Shown: piece by piece, positions 17,603 through 29,749 of the stretch
Layout: every line of letters starts with the position of its first letter
Position numbering within the stretch: position 1 is the stretch's first letter
NCBI GenBank assembly: GCA_016906335.1
Contig: JADEYG010000001.1
Location: 868,001-932,000 of the forward strand
Reading direction: 5' to 3'
Source of the DNA: Novakomyces olei
Taxonomy: Eukaryota > Ascomycota > Novakomycetes > Novakomycetales > Novakomycetaceae
Length of the DNA stretch: 64,000 nucleotides
The notes under the pieces: generated by a model
Database searches by the model: none
Told to the model about the DNA's origin: nothing
Seen by the model: only the letters and a program-made list of their open reading frames with translations
Translations under genes and position numbers: made by a program

Positions 17603-20356
17603 TCAACCAGCAGCCCCATCTAGAATCGTATCGTAAACTCCACCATAGATATCGCAGTTTACACGGACGATATTAGCGGCCCTTTGCACGGCCTCATCAA
17701 ACTCGGCAGCAAAAGCGGCAATGCCGAGAGCAGAGAGGGAGCTTACACTATCCACCTGTTCCTGATCCTTATTATTACCAGACTGACGAGCAGACAACTC
17801 CCTCCTCAGCAAAGAGCCCAGCCCTTTCCAAATCAGCAGATATACACTATCCCGGCGGGAAAGAACGCGTTCTACCCACACTCCCAATCGCGACTCGGAG
17901 CCGCACTGCAATTGCAGTTCTGCTTCAATAGCAGACGCGTTGAGCGGCGGCTTTTGCTCAAAGAGTATGCGCAGTCTCGCTTTAAGAGCAGCAGGAGCAC
18001 GTATCTGCCGCTCGTTCAAGTGCAAAAGTAATGCTCCTCCTCGAGCAATATCATCAAGCTGCCTTCTCACATCCACAATATGCACTGCATCGAGTGCCAA
18101 AGTCTCGGGGAAGGGTGTCGACTCTGCCACGGACAGTTCCATTATCAATTGAGCAATTGCGGCTCCGATAAACGACCGGCGACCAGACCCGTTTACGGAC
18201 GGCTCTGCTCTCCGCAGCCACGCCCGTGTTGCTTCCAGTCCGGCTCTGCCACTGGCCAAGTCTTGCTGGAAATGCCTCTGCTCGTACTCTTTAGACTCGT
18301 GCAATAGAAGGGGTAGGGAGAGAGCGAGACGCGTATTGGCCGCGTCTGCGCTCAGCACTTGGCACACGTACACTAACCGTTTCACACTCTGCACGAATGC
18401 CGAGGCAGAAGCAGAAGCAGAGGAAAAGGCAGAGTCCTGAGCTGGAATAATAGAGGCAACAAGGCTGTCTCGGGCAGGAGCACACAGGTTTTGCAAAAGG
18501 CCGACGGCTGTCTCCAGCAACAGCCTTGCTCCAGTATTGCCCTGTGCCCAAAAGCCAGGGCTAGATGCCTTTGGCAAAATTTGGGCACTTGCCCCCTCAA
18601 AGCCCTTCACCACCATTTCTCGTGACCTCGAGTCGGGCGGACAGAGCCGCAGGACACTGTCACGAACAACAGAGTATATAGACTGCATCGCTAAAGGACC
18701 TTTGTCTTGCAAAGCCCGCTCTTGAGCTGAAGCCCACGCTTCGAGAAAGGCTCTGTCCTGCTCACCCTCTACTTCGTCCTCAATCCGTGCTGTGATTCGC
18801 CGGCCTGGATCAAGAACAAGATCGTGCATAAACTGCCGATCACGGACTCGCTCGTCCAGTGGCCATTGGCCGTCTACACTGGCGTCGCCTGCGTCCTGGT
18901 ACACACGATCAGCACTGTTACTACTGCCAGAAGGCTCTCTCGCCTCCTGCCTCTTGGCCTCCTGCAGTCTTGCCCGCACAAGGGTTTTGCTTTCCACACT
19001 GCCTACCAGCCGCTTTACTTGTATATAGAGCATAGTTTGGTTATGGCGCAGTCCCGCTTGGTACTGTGCCCTTTTATCCTCGTCCGGCTCCTTGTTCAAG
19101 TCGCGAATGGCCCAATGAAGAGCCATAAACTGCTGCAGCAGCGCATCAACCAGACTCTGAGTGTCTTGCGCTTTCCATCGATCAAATTTAGCACTATAGT
19201 CCTTCCACGCAGATGTAAGAGCGTGGCCCAGCGCTTCTACCGGTGCCGATTCACTGTCCAGGCTCTGTGCCGAGGCTTTTTCGCTCAGCAATTGGGCCAT
19301 AAAGTCGGCCTGCCTATCAGCATTAACACAGAGTTTACTACTCTTGCTTTTAAATTGCGTTAAAATTCGGGTCGTTGCCCTGTGCAATAGAGAGGCAGAC
19401 TCTTGCAGTTCACAGACATGCTCGTCCTGAGCCTGTGGCCCATCGCGGATCCCCATTCCCGAGAACAAGAACTCTTGCGGGTGGGCGAGTACAAGGTACT
19501 GGCTCAAAAACACACGGGCCTCCCTTCGAGCTGCCTGCAACTGAGCCTTGCTGCGTGAATACTCTTTACTGCCAGGAGAATCAACAAGGCCCAGACTAGA
19601 GCAGAATCGAATAGTCGCAGATATAAGCGCAGGCTGTTGCATTCGCTCAGCCATTTCATCAAACGGCATCCGTTTCAGCTCCTCTACTGAAACAGCCAAA
19701 TCGCTAAACTGCCTTAGGTACATTACCGGCGCATAGCGTCGCCAGCACCGCTGGATAGTAAGGGCAGCAGCGGATCTAGTGGCAAGATCTGCTGGCACAG
19801 CAATCCCAGATTTATGCGACAGAATCTGCTGTCCACCCCCTCCCTTGCCACTCGCGACAGAACGGTCAGGAGAGCGGCTGGCTCTTCGTTTACGCTGCTG
19901 CTGACGATGCTGAAGGGTCTCTTCCCGCCTCTGCTGCGCCTGTAAAAGCCTCTCTTCCAGAGCTCTTTGTCTCTGCTGAGACTCTTGCACACGCTTCGAC
20001 CGCTGAGCACGAGCGACTGACTTTGCATGGTCCACATGAGCCTTGCACTCGGAGCTAGTGCGAGCAAGAATCGCCTCTCGGGCGGCCTCTGCGTTCTCAA
20101 GCGCCTGTGCCGCTGACTCTAGCCGAGCGGCTAAATGATCTTGGCTGAAATAAAAGAGCCGTCTCTGAAACGGAAGGTAGCCTTCCGATCGGAACTGTGA
20201 AAGAGAAAGACGGGCGGATCGGCAAGTAGTGCCACGCGCTGGCGAATTCTGTGGCGACGTCTCCGCCGAAGAAACGGCCGACTCTGACAGCGAGTAAGCC
20301 GAGGCAGATTCGCCGGGCAGATCGGCCTGGTCCAGACCGCAGTTTCCGGCCTCCAT
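17603..20356 (-). CDS. SOK1: Sok1 / T-complex protein 11 family protein
   Basis: Intronless, 917 aa. The N-terminal 90 residues are Ser-rich. Residues of about 75-155 form a charged coiled coil (RLESAAQALENAEAAREA, then many Arg/Gln/Glu). An IQ-like motif ALTIQRCWRRY sits near 198. The remaining part is helical and matches the order of the TCP11 domain, including DDLVLDPGRRI-like and FVQSVKRLVYVCQVL blocks. In yeast SOK1 is a high-copy suppressor of cAMP-dependent kinase deficiency; the human relative TCP11 also acts with PKA signalling. The molecular activity is unknown. The start is the only Met before the Ser-rich region. Confidence 0.8.
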   Translation of the reverse strand: MEAGNCGLDQADLPGESASAYSLSESAVSSAETSPQNSPARGTTCRSARLSLSQFRSEGYLPFQRRLFYFSQDHLAARLESAAQALENAEAAREAILARTSSECKAHVDHAKSVARAQRSKRVQESQQRQRALEERLLQAQQRREETLQHRQQQRKRRASRSPDRSVASGKGGGGQQILSHKSGIAVPADLATRSAAALTIQRCWRRYAPVMYLRQFSDLAVSVEELKRMPFDEMAERMQQPALISATIRFCSSLGLVDSPGSKEYSRSKAQLQAARREARVFLSQYLVLAHPQEFLFSGMGIRDGPQAQDEHVCELQESASLLHRATTRILTQFKSKSSKLCVNADRQADFMAQLLSEKASAQSLDSESAPVEALGHALTSAWKDYSAKFDRWKAQDTQSLVDALLQQFMALHWAIRDLNKEPDEDKRAQYQAGLRHNQTMLYIQVKRLVGSVESKTLVRARLQEAKRQEAREPSGSSNSADRVYQDAGDASVDGQWPLDERVRDRQFMHDLVLDPGRRITARIEDEVEGEQDRAFLEAWASAQERALQDKGPLAMQSIYSVVRDSVLRLCPPDSRSREMVVKGFEGASAQILPKASSPGFWAQGNTGARLLLETAVGLLQNLCAPARDSLVASIIPAQDSAFSSASASASAFVQSVKRLVYVCQVLSADAANTRLALSLPLLLHESKEYEQRHFQQDLASGRAGLEATRAWLRRAEPSVNGSGRRSFIGAAIAQLIMELSVAESTPFPETLALDAVHIVDVRRQLDDIARGGALLLHLNERQIRAPAALKARLRILFEQKPPLNASAIEAELQLQCGSESRLGVWVERVLSRRDSVYLLIWKGLGSLLRRELSARQSGNNKDQEQVDSVSSLSALGIAAFAAEFDEAVQRAANIVRVNCDIYGGVYDTILDGAAG

Positions 20357-21404
20357 GCAGAACGGACGTTAGTAGACAGTTATAATTAGAGCCAAAGGCG
20401 TTCTCCGCTGATCGCCGTAAGCGACGCTGCTGATTCTGGCAAGTCGCAACCCAACTCGGCGGCAAGAGCAGTCAAGAGCAACGGTCCGACTAAACCCGGC
20501 TGACTAATTTGGCTGACTAATTTGGCTGGCAAACTCGGCTACTGATCAAAGCTTCTCCTATCAAACGGCAAACGGGTCTCTAACCATTGCCGGCCAACCG
20601 ATCTCGCTGGATAAACCTTCAGCCCTCAATATTCAGGGTAACGCTGACTCAAAACTGCCGCCAAATCGGCATTGGCACATGGTTGCTCGCGGCTAAAGAG
20701 TTAAAATAGTAAATCTGGGGTTTGCGTCATGTGCAGTTTATATTTCGCGCAAGGGAGGCTGGTAATATGAGCAAATGATAATGCGATTATTGATAACGGG
20801 TCTCGCAATTCTGCGCTTTTATCCCTTTAATGTTACTTGTAGATACTATTAGTAATGTCTATATGTTCTAATGGTGACCGTAGAAATTGACACAATAACA
20901 GTATTAGTACATTTGTAATACAATATTAATACATATTTATACGATATTTATACAATATTCATACAATATTTTACAATATTTATACAGTATTCATACAATA
21001 TTTTACAATATTTATACAGTATTCATACAATATTTATACAATATTTTATGCAACTTGGACGTGCCAATATTAACCATCGGTCGGAATAATCATTTTCTAC
21101 GAGACAAACAAGATTGCACGAGGTAATTGCCGATATACAGCTCTCTCATGTACTTGTCAATCAGCCATCTAAAAACATCTCCAATATCAAGAGCCCAATA
21201 CCAAACGATTCGTCCTACGAATCACGGTTCCGTCTTGACCGAATCAACGAGTGTACTGCCCTATACCAATCGCTATACAAAGAAAAGTGGCCCTTTAAAA
21301 GCGCCCAACTGACAAGAGCAGATGAACTAGTAATCATTCTCATCCAATCTGCCAGCCTGCTTTTTCTAATTATTAATAGCCGGATGACGAGCACGTAAAA
21401 GGCA
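20357..21404. other. upstream region of SOK1 and 3' flank of KEX1
   Basis: The SOK1 promoter side contains two copies of GGCTGACTAATTT (20498-20526). An AT-rich minisatellite covers about 20930-21046. A plus-strand open frame at 21114-21398 (containing INECTALYQSLYKEKWPFKS) looks partly coding but has no ATG or clear upstream exon, so it is not called. Confidence 0.5.
20930..21046. repeat. AT-rich minisatellite, about 36-40 bp period
   Basis: Repeated permutations of ACAATATTTTACAATATTTA and ACAGTATTCATACAATATT. About three longer units, each made of smaller 9-10 bp TACAATATT-like subunits. Confidence 0.85.
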
Positions 21405-23422
21405 TCAAGGTAAGCGCTTATTACGTCCATGCGTAGACAGGTCTCCCAGCTCCGTAGAGATATCAGACTCTTCGTCATTGCCGCTAAATACTTCATGGTA
21501 TTTGAATCGGGAAGTCGGTGATCGCGAGCGTCTTCGTTCGCGAACAACGAAAAAGGCAAGCGCTCCGCTCAGAATTACTACAACTACAAGGGCAACACTG
21601 CCCGCTCGGTAGTACGCTCGCCAGGTTGCTTTTTGTACTTTTTCTTCATCATCATCTTCTTCTTCGTCCTTGCCCTGGTCTTGATCATGTCCAGTGCCAT
21701 CTTGTTGCCCTTTATGCTCATTGTCTCCAGCACCAGTCTCGCTTGATGGGGCCCCGACACTGGATTTTACAACAGTGGAGGCAAAAGCTGGATCGACACC
21801 CATAAAACGGTGCAGCATATCCAAAGCAGGCCAGGGCTGATCCACTGGAACCATATGACTGGCGTCCTCTATCAGAACATAGGTCAGATTGTCTCGTGAT
21901 TGAAAGTATCCTGCTCTTTCACCATTAACCACCCAGCCCTGCTTATCACCCTGAGCACTTGCAAAGCCAGTAGCACCTGCCCAATGCAAGTTTTCGATCA
22001 ATGCTTCCGTCCCTATATGATTGCATATTAAATCTTGGTCTCCACTGAACAGCCAGATCGGAATTTTTTCTAAAAGCTCCGGAAACAGAGATATTGCCGG
22101 CTCTGAATGTTCCGCCGAAAAGGCCCGTCCTACAGCACCACTGCACTCTGTCCAGCCCGTCTGCTTGTCTGGATCAACGTGCAGGGCAGATATAACGTCG
22201 TTTCTTCTTAAATAATTCGTGACATTGGGAAGAGACACGGGCCAATTGCTGCCACAAGAAGGGTACTCGTCTTGCAAACGGATATCATACATATTATAAC
22301 AATAAGACTCTCCATTGATTCTGGGTTTATCAGCAAAAATAGGAAATGAATAAAAAAAAATATACATATATTTAAATAAAAAACTTACTCTTTTCGAGAT
22401 CGGTCGAGAATAACATCCAAAATGGCTTCACACTCTTCAACGTTAATAGAGACATTTTTTTGCATATGGTTTGCACATTTAATAGATGCTTCGTTCACTG
22501 CTTCAAGGCCCTTTGCATTGTCTGCAAACATGTTTGTCTGGGATACAAAAGGAAGATACGAGCCGTATTGAGATCGGGGATCAATCCAACCGTTTCCGAT
22601 CAAGATACCCTTGAGATGGTAGTCCCGCGTGTCCAACAGCTTTTTTGCAATGTAAGGCAAGTAAGTGCCAGCGTAGGATTCGCCACTCAAATATAGCTCA
22701 TCGTGACGGTATTCCGGAAAGGTCTCGAAAAACTTATCGAGGAAAACAGCAAAATCATTTGCGATAGGCTCCAGATCATGGCGATACTTGTCCACATCCC
22801 CGTAAGAGAACCCGGTACCCATAGGCTGATCAACAAACAGCAAATTGGCAAAATGATTCCAGGAAGCATTGTTATATTTAAGGCTGCCCCCGGTCGTAGT
22901 GCGGAAGGGGCCCACTTCCATTAAAGCTCCGTCCTCGGAAGAACAGCCAGGACCACCATTGATCCATATTACCTGTTGAATTATTAGAGCCGTTGTTATT
23001 TAAATCCAATTTTCACTGTCGCTGCCTCGTTGTGACTTTTATTTTTGCCAAAGTTTCTGTCGGGCAAAGTGCACAGACACGATTTGTACTATTATGCTCC
23101 TCATTTTAGCGATATCTTACCGTCCGTTGTGCATTACCAATATGTTGGTTCTGCACATGCCAAAAGAACAAATGGCCATTTGATTCTTCGTCAATGGCAA
23201 TATGACTATAATCAGTATTGAGAATGGGTGAATACGTATCCATACCCTGCGTGCATGCGGGTATCAGGCAGTTCTGGCTGACCGGGTAGCCGTTCCACAA
23301 AATAGTCGGCCGCTGATTGGATTAGAGGCAGTTTTATATATATGCAAGTTACCAGACTTTGCCAGCGAGACTGCCGTTAAACAAGACAGTAAAATTGCCT
23401 TTACGGCTGTATAATAGGCCAT
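21405..23422 (-). CDS. KEX1: Kex1-type serine carboxypeptidase, Golgi membrane
   Basis: Five exons reconstructed: 23353-23422, 23246-23312, 23121-23205, 22389-22972 and 21405-22320 (1722 nt, 573 aa, all phases agree). Exon 1 encodes a signal peptide (MAYYTAVKAILLSCLTAVSLA). The spliced product reads [26 protein letters not shown] and then TVIWINGGPGCSS, a hallmark of Kex1. Catalytic residues: Ser in GESYAG near 168, Asp in SGDQDL near 362, His in DASHMVP near 422. An acidic Glu/Asp run precedes one TM segment near 510 and a short cytosolic tail. The enzyme trims C-terminal Lys/Arg from Kex2-cleaved precursors in the late Golgi. Introns are 40, 41, 148 and 68 nt. Confidence 0.95.
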
Positions 23423-23855
23423 CGCGGCTGAAGCTTATTGATGACAACGGGCATCAAAGGTGGGTTGCTGCATACGAAAGTGTGAACACTGAATAACTAA
23501 TATGGAATATAGCTGATGAATTATGGATAGACAAATTGAACAATAAATAAATAACATTTACTTATTCAATATATTTAGAGACCTAGTTTATTAAACTCTA
23601 AAGATGGCTAAACGTCACTTTTGCTAAAAGATTCATTTTTCACTGGATCTAAGGAATGCACAATTTAAAAATAATTCACGTACTTTTTTTAATTAAATGA
23701 GTCTATTACAGCCAATTCTACGAGAACAAATCAGTTCACTCAATGTCAAATTTACACGTTTCAAAAAGACACGATTCTTTAAATATAAACGCCAAGTCGT
23801 CGCTCCAACCATGAATGAGAAGACTCTCATTCATGTGTATGCAAAGGCCAGCGAA
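23423..23855. other. KEX1 promoter / HER2 3' flank
   Basis: AT-rich 433-bp spacer between two minus-strand genes. A plus-strand ORF beginning at 23697 runs into the HER2 coding region antisense and is not supported. Confidence 0.5.
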
Positions 23856-25640
23856 TCAGTATTCTGGACCGTTCGTTCTGGTATTCATCAATACTTTTGC
23901 CGCTTGCAAAACAGCATAATCGTCTCCATGCTGACCCATTAATTGCAGGCCTAAAGGCATTCCTGCCTCGTCCATTGTAAAAGGCACAGAAATACAAGGT
24001 AGCCCCGCCAGACTGGCCGGCACCGTCATTACGTCGTTGACAAATTCATTGACTGGTGAAGCTTTCTGCGACTCGGCTGCCTCTGAAAGTAAAGGCGCCC
24101 CAGACGCCGAGACAGGCGAGAGTAAAATGTCTACCCGGTCTTGATCATTGTCAGCGTTCTGTGCTACCGTATATTGCTCCTCATAATCAGTAGCAATCTG
24201 CTCTTCATCATCTTTATTTACATATTGAGTGATACCACTCTGAGTAAAAACTTTATCAAACTCCTGTTTGATCAAGCTACGCACTCGTTGTGCTTGCCTG
24301 AAGTAATTGTTCAAATTATCTGACATCAAGGCAAAAGTGCCAGATAGTATCCGCTGCTGAACCTGTTTGCCAAAGCCTTTAGCCCGAGCTACGGAAAAAG
24401 GACTCCAGTGTAATGCCGGGGGCAAATCCCAGTCACTCAAGCCGTAAACGACTCCTCGGTACTTTGCTAAATTAGAGGCAGCTTCAGCAGCAGCCAACAT
24501 GTAGTAGCAAGGCAGCGCCAAGTGAGTCGAGGGTAAAGATACTGGGACGACTTGATGGCCCTGTGACTCAAATATAGCAGCTGCATCAATCCAAGCTTGC
24601 CTCGTTGACTCTTGTAGCTCTGCCACATTAAATTCAAGAGGAATGCCTATCCGAAGCTTCCGTGGCTCTTTACGCATTCGGCTCCGAGCTATCTCCGACA
24701 CACTAGTAGGGTCATCCGAGTCGTGTATATTCATCACGGCTTTTTTATTGGTTAGATACACTGTAGCCATTAGGTGTTGTTTGCTCTTACCAAATGCCGA
24801 TTCTATCAAGGACATATTGTTTGCCAGAATGCCTACAGTATCCAGGCTGTTCGCGTATGGGATCACACCAAAGCGTGAAATTAACCCGTAAGAAGGTTTA
24901 AAGCCATATACACCGCAGTAGCTAGCAGGCAATCGGACTGAACCGCCGGTGTCGGTACCTAGCGCACTTTTACATTTTAGCCAATAGATTAAAAAAACAT
25001 AATGACAGGATAAACATGCTTTAAGAATGAAGTAATTTAAACAATAGAAAAAAATAAAAATAAAAATAAAGCAGCAGAATAATGAATTTCATCTATATTT
25101 TTCGTTTCTGAAAAATAAGAGAAGCTTATTACATTTCAGCTTGACGACTCGCAATCGCTACGGCGGATCCGCCCGAGCTTCCACCGGGTGAACGGCCTTC
25201 GCCATGTACATTTACGCACTGTCCAAAAGCAGAGTGCATACATTGCGATCTGGCTGTTAGACATATATTTTCAGAATAAGATATCCATAGCAATTAATGC
25301 AAGGCATATAAAAAAAAGAAGCATACCCCATTCCAAACTCGTCCATGTTTGTCTTTCCAACGACCAAAGCTCCAGAATTGCGTAAAAGCGCAACGCAGGA
25401 AGCCTCAAACGAGCTGTAATAGTCTGCAAGCATACGTGAGGCACAAGTTGTTGGAAAATCGCTGGTACAAATATTATCTTTGACGGCCAGACGCAATCCG
25501 CGCAAAGGGGCGCCATGAACAATTTTGCTTGCATTTAAAGCAACCACTGGTGTTTCACCAAGCGGCCGGCGAACCGCTTGCGAGGCTAACGTAATAAAAC
25601 AGCGGTAAGGATCGCTCAAAGCCGCTCGTGACGGTTTCAT
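23856..25640 (-). CDS. HER2: glutamyl-tRNA(Gln) amidotransferase subunit A, mitochondrial
   Basis: Three exons: 25327-25640, 25133-25249 and 23856-24966 (1542 nt, 513 aa, phases agree). It is the amidase subunit of the mitochondrial GatFAB complex that converts Glu-tRNA(Gln) to Gln-tRNA(Gln). The Ser-cisSer-Lys triad is visible: Lys in LAVKDN near 51, the first Ser block [13 protein letters not shown], and [11 protein letters not shown] with the nucleophile. Splicing joins EFGMG to [18 protein letters not shown] as the family requires. The exon 2 acceptor is CAGCCAG, chosen over an upstream TCTAACAG because only it keeps the frame. The N-terminus [15 protein letters not shown] is short, basic and presequence-like. 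It is divergent from the transporter at 26425. Confidence 0.95.
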
Positions 25641-26424
25641 TGCGATCCTTCTTTAAATTGAAGGAGATAAAGAAACGATCAAGACGCGTGCATGACCAAT
25701 GGTCACATCTAGATTGAGTAGGAGCCTGAAAGTCAAGCTAATCACTACAAGTGTTTAGCGTTATAACGCGGTATATGTTTGCCACAAACTGAGAGAAACG
25801 ACGGCAGCTCTCGATGAGCCAGACGCTCTTTGCCCTAGTTAATATAATCTGTATAATAATTATTATTAAATATATATTAAATAAATTATTAAATAAATAA
25901 TGCATGCACGTTTATACAGTAAAACTCAGACAAAATAACTATAAAATGATTCCTATGCAGTGATTCCAATAATCCTAGTTAGCATTGGATGAAGGCAGGA
26001 CAATACAAGCGCAGTGAATAAACTCCATGTAATGCCATGATAAATGCAGACAAGACACGTCATCTTTTTGTCCATTTGATACGCTTTTCACAGACAGCCA
26101 AACCGGCTTTTCGTCTTTCTTCTTGTAATAATTATAGTAATTATTTGAAACCTGGCCTTGCGAGCTACATTGCTTGTGATAAATTTCAAGCAGCGGCACT
26201 GGAATAAGGAATGGCAGTTTTGTACACGCCTTTACCGATACAGCAGTAAGTGTGATCCAAACTCGCAGTTTACCCACTGAGCACTCGCGTACCACAGTTG
26301 CTTCAATGTGCGTGTAATCTTCAGATTGAGCGCGTCGAGCGCGTAACGTTGAACACGAGTTCTCTGTCTTCCCACTTTACGGAAACGCTCGAGGCGACAC
26401 TATCGACTGAGGCCAAAGTCCATA
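25641..26424. other. divergent promoter region HER2 / amino acid transporter
   Basis: 784 bp, AT-rich near 25845-25900 (ATTAAATA-type repeats). No gene or RNA is seen. ORFs on the minus strand at 25975-26295 have no coding signature. Confidence 0.5.
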
Positions 26425-27999
26425 ATGGATTTTCTGAAACGAGCAGCTGCCGCTGCTCGCCGGACTGTAGGCTCAAGCAATGGCACTGACGCGGATTATG
26501 AAAAATTAAACAGGTCACGGAAAAGTGCGCCTAAACCCGTGGATGATGATACAGAGCGAGAAGATGGAGATCAAGCTTTGTCTGATCTTGATCCGGAAGC
26601 ACCTCTGCCGCCGCTGGAGGAAGGCGATACGGATGATCAGCATTTATTCTACTCACAAGAAGCACCCTACGTAACAATGGCTACAGAGGACGTAAGCATA
26701 AGGCTCCCAGACTGGGGTGGCGGCCTCGTAAATTCGTTTTTCAATATGGTATTGCACGAATAAAATATTGACATGCTGACCAAAGGCAAATTCTATTATT
26801 GGCGCGGGTATTATCGGCCTGCCGTATGCATTTCGCTGCACAGGAATTTTGTTGGGCATTGTTCTGCTCGTTGTCCTAACCGTAATCGTGGACTGGACGA
26901 TTAGGTAAGATCGGCATCAAAGCAAGCATCCACTAACAGTAGACTGATTGTGGTTAACGCGAAACTAAGTGGCCAAAACTCGTACCAGGAAACGGTGGCC
27001 ACCTGTTTTGGGCACTATGGAGAAATTGCCGTGTGCTTGGCGCAGTTTGCCTTTGCGTTTGGGGGTATGTGTGCTTTTGGCATTATTATAGGCGACACTA
27101 TCCCGCCGGTTATGTCAGCAGTCTTCCCCAAACTCAAATCAGTTGCAGTATTATCGCTCCTGACTAATCGGTACGCTGTAATCGTGCTGTTTACCCTGTT
27201 TGTTTCCTATCCACTTTCATTGTACCGGGATATCAGCAAGCTCGCCAAGGCCAGTGCACTGGCGCTAATTAGCATGACTATCATTATAACCACCGTTATT
27301 ATTGAAGGCCCTATTGTACAAAAGGAATGGAAGGGTACAGAGAGCCCTAAAGTGGTCTCTGCTTCACTCCGCACCTTTCAGGCTATCGGTATCATTTCTT
27401 TTGCCTTTGTTTGCCACCACAATTCCTTGTTGATTTATGGATCATTGAAGAAGCCAACACTTGACCGCTTTGCCCGCATTACCCATATATCCACGGGTGT
27501 CAGTTGCGTGGCGTGTATGATAATGGCATTAAGCGGATATTTGGTATTTACGGACCGCACTCAGGGAAACATTCTTAATAATTTCCCACAACGTGGCAAC
27601 GTTCTCGTGACCATTGCACGCATTGCCTTTGGCTTCAATATGATGACGACTTCACCTCTAGAGGCTTTTGTGTGCCGTGAAGTTTATTCTCACTACTTTT
27701 ATCCGAACGGAAGCATGCCTCGAGGTCAGCATATTGCGTTTACTACATGCATTGTTTTTTCGGGCATGCTACTCTCCCTTTTCGTTCGTGATTTGGGCGT
27801 TGTGTTGGATATCACGGGGGGTACTTCTGCCTGTGCGCTCGCTTACATTATACCTCCTCTGTGCTATATGCGACAAATTTCGGGGGATTGGAAACGTGAT
27901 CGTCGCGTTTGGATTAGTGGGGCTTGCGTTGTATTTGGAACGGTTGTCATGGTTATTTCTATCGTGCAGACCATTTTTAAAATCCTCGGATTCGCTTAG
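26425..27999 (+). CDS. vacuolar-type amino acid transporter (AVT/AAAP family)
   Basis: Three exons: 26425-26748, 26786-26904 and 26943-27999 (499 aa). The introns are 37 and 38 nt; the second has a CACTAAC branch site. The first 95 residues are acidic and disordered (EEGDTDDQHLF). Exon 2 supplies the first TM helix with the signature NSIIGAGIIGLPYAFR; about ten further helices follow, for example GGMCAFGIIIGD and a C-terminal FGTVVMVISIVQTIFK. The GAGIIGLPYA motif is typical of SLC38-like AAAP carriers such as yeast Avt2, Avt5 to Avt7. It is expected to move neutral amino acids across the vacuolar membrane with protons; the substrate and direction are not visible. Confidence 0.88.
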
Positions 28000-28579
28000 A
28001 CGGATCACCGCTGTTTATACATTCCACCTAGTAATAATCATGAAACGACGGACAAATGCTCTTTGCCCTTGTATCTGTGTCCGTCTCGCACAAATATTAC
28101 TTGTACATCTTCCTTCTCTTGTCATCTTACTTGACCGTCAGCTGTAATATTACTGGTAGTATTCTGAAATATTACTTGACATTAATCTAATTGTGCGAGC
28201 TTATCGCGTAAAACGATATCGTCTACTCGCTCGATTTGTTAATATGAGAGATTCGCACTGGCTGCTGCAAACAGTTGATAATGCAAAACAATAGGGCTCT
28301 AAGAGAATAGGGCTCCAAGAGAAAGTGGCATAAACTAACATAATAGCAAACCCATTATTAAAATCTAGTACTAAACCATTCAATGTAAGAGACCTTTAGT
28401 CAGGATCCAGAGTCAGCTCGACGGCGGACCGGCCTCGTGCGAGAAATGCGCGTTGGCGTATACTGAAACTGGAATTTAAAATTCAAATAAATTGAAGCAT
28501 AAACCAAGAATCGCAAACAATATAGCTATCACTGCGGGACCCAAAATGTATAGAATAAAAAGCACCCAAACCCATTCAG
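28000..28579. other. convergent intergenic region
   Basis: AT-rich 580 bp between the transporter and the Sds3-like gene; expected to be 3' UTRs. A duplicated phrase AATAGGGCTCTAAGAG/AATAGGGCTCCAAGAG lies at 28289-28322. No RNA gene was seen. Confidence 0.5.
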
Positions 28580-29546
28580 CTACCGTCGCTTCCGTATCAG
28601 CGACGCCTGTGTCTGTGACTGCTGTGACGCGAGCCGACGAATCATACTTAAATCGTCCGTAGTATCAGAATCAGCTGCCCCCGCCAGTCCTCGCTCAACT
28701 GCCTTTTCCCGCTCCCGCTCCTGCCTTTCAACGGTACGTGAGTCCCTATCCTTCTCCTTGTCTCGGAAAGAGTAAGGTGAAAGGCCAACGTTCAAGCTGG
28801 ACATGGGCAGCCCTTTCCGCTGCTTCCCCCCCAGCAACTCTTCCAGCGACTGAGCGCCACTATCTGCCGCTCGCCGGTGCCGGAGCTTTCTGCGGTCGAC
28901 GACACTGCCAGCACCGCCAGCACCGTTGCTGGATGCAGGGTCAGTAAGGCACTGGCTCAGCATTGTCCCATCAGCGGCAATATCAAGCAGCTCCTTGTCC
29001 TCACGCAGCTTTTGCCGTTTGTGCTGTAAGCTATCCAGCAGTGAAGATTTGAGCGTGGCTCTATTAGCAGCAAACTCCTCTTCTGCCGCTACCACTTCCC
29101 TCTCATACTCACGCTCTGCCCGCTCCTCCAGAAAGGCAATGTAGCACCGTATATTGCTCAGCTCCTCTTCATGCACGCCTTCCAGCTGCTCAACTCCCGC
29201 AATGTACTCGGGACACGTTCCGTCGTGGAGGGCAGACAGCTGCAGCTGTAACGCTGTCAACTGCTGCCTGAAAAACTGGTCGCGCTCCGCAATGAACCGG
29301 GACGTAAAGCGGGCAAGCTTCTCCATAATAGCGCGCTGACGCCGGTCTTTCTTGTGGCCGCTTTGGCCATACTCATAGTCCTGTCCGTAGTCGGTATAGT
29401 CTGGAGAAAAGACAGGCAGCCTGGTGCCAGCTCTGGCACCACAGCCATACCCGCAGCACAGGTCAGCCACTTGAGCAGAGTAGGAAAAGTATACGGCACT
29501 TACCCTCGGCATACTCGTCGTGAGCAGCAGTTGTTAGCACGTCCAT
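28580..29546 (-). CDS. SDS3: Sds3-like subunit of an Rpd3-type histone deacetylase complex
   Basis: Two exons: 29504-29546 and 28580-29400 (287 aa). The short first exon encodes MDVLTTAAHDEYAE; the donor is GTAAGT and the acceptor TTCTCCAG. The longer unspliced reading from 29512 is intron translation and is discarded. Residues of about 35-150 match the Sds3/BRMS1 region: RFTSRFIAERDQFFRQQL, then ALHDGTCPEYIAGVEQLE and a long coiled coil with REYEREVVAAEEEFAANR. The C-terminal third is Arg/Glu-rich and disordered. Sds3 is needed for integrity and deacetylase activity of the Rpd3L co-repressor in the nucleus. The relatives Dep1 and BRMS1 share the fold, so the symbol is probable, not certain. 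Confidence 0.85.
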
Positions 29547-29710
29547 GCAGACCGATCGTGTCTGCTCCGTAGACGGAAGTCCAGTTGCCTCACGTAAAAG
29601 AAGATGGATGATAGATGGATGGATGCTTAGTGCGCTAATATGGAGAGTGCTTTAGTATGAGTCTGCTGTATTTAATTTACTATTTACTAATTTTTTTTGT
29701 TTGACAGAAT

Positions 29711-29749
<39 letters not shown>

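Noticed and set aside
23697-23942. Plus-strand ORF MSLLQPILREQ...
   Set aside because: Its second half is antisense to the end of HER2, and no homology is apparent.
29401-29512. Longer N-terminus of the Sds3-like gene from 29512
   Set aside because: This stretch is intron between GTAAGT and TTCTCCAG; the real exon 1 is at 29504-29546.
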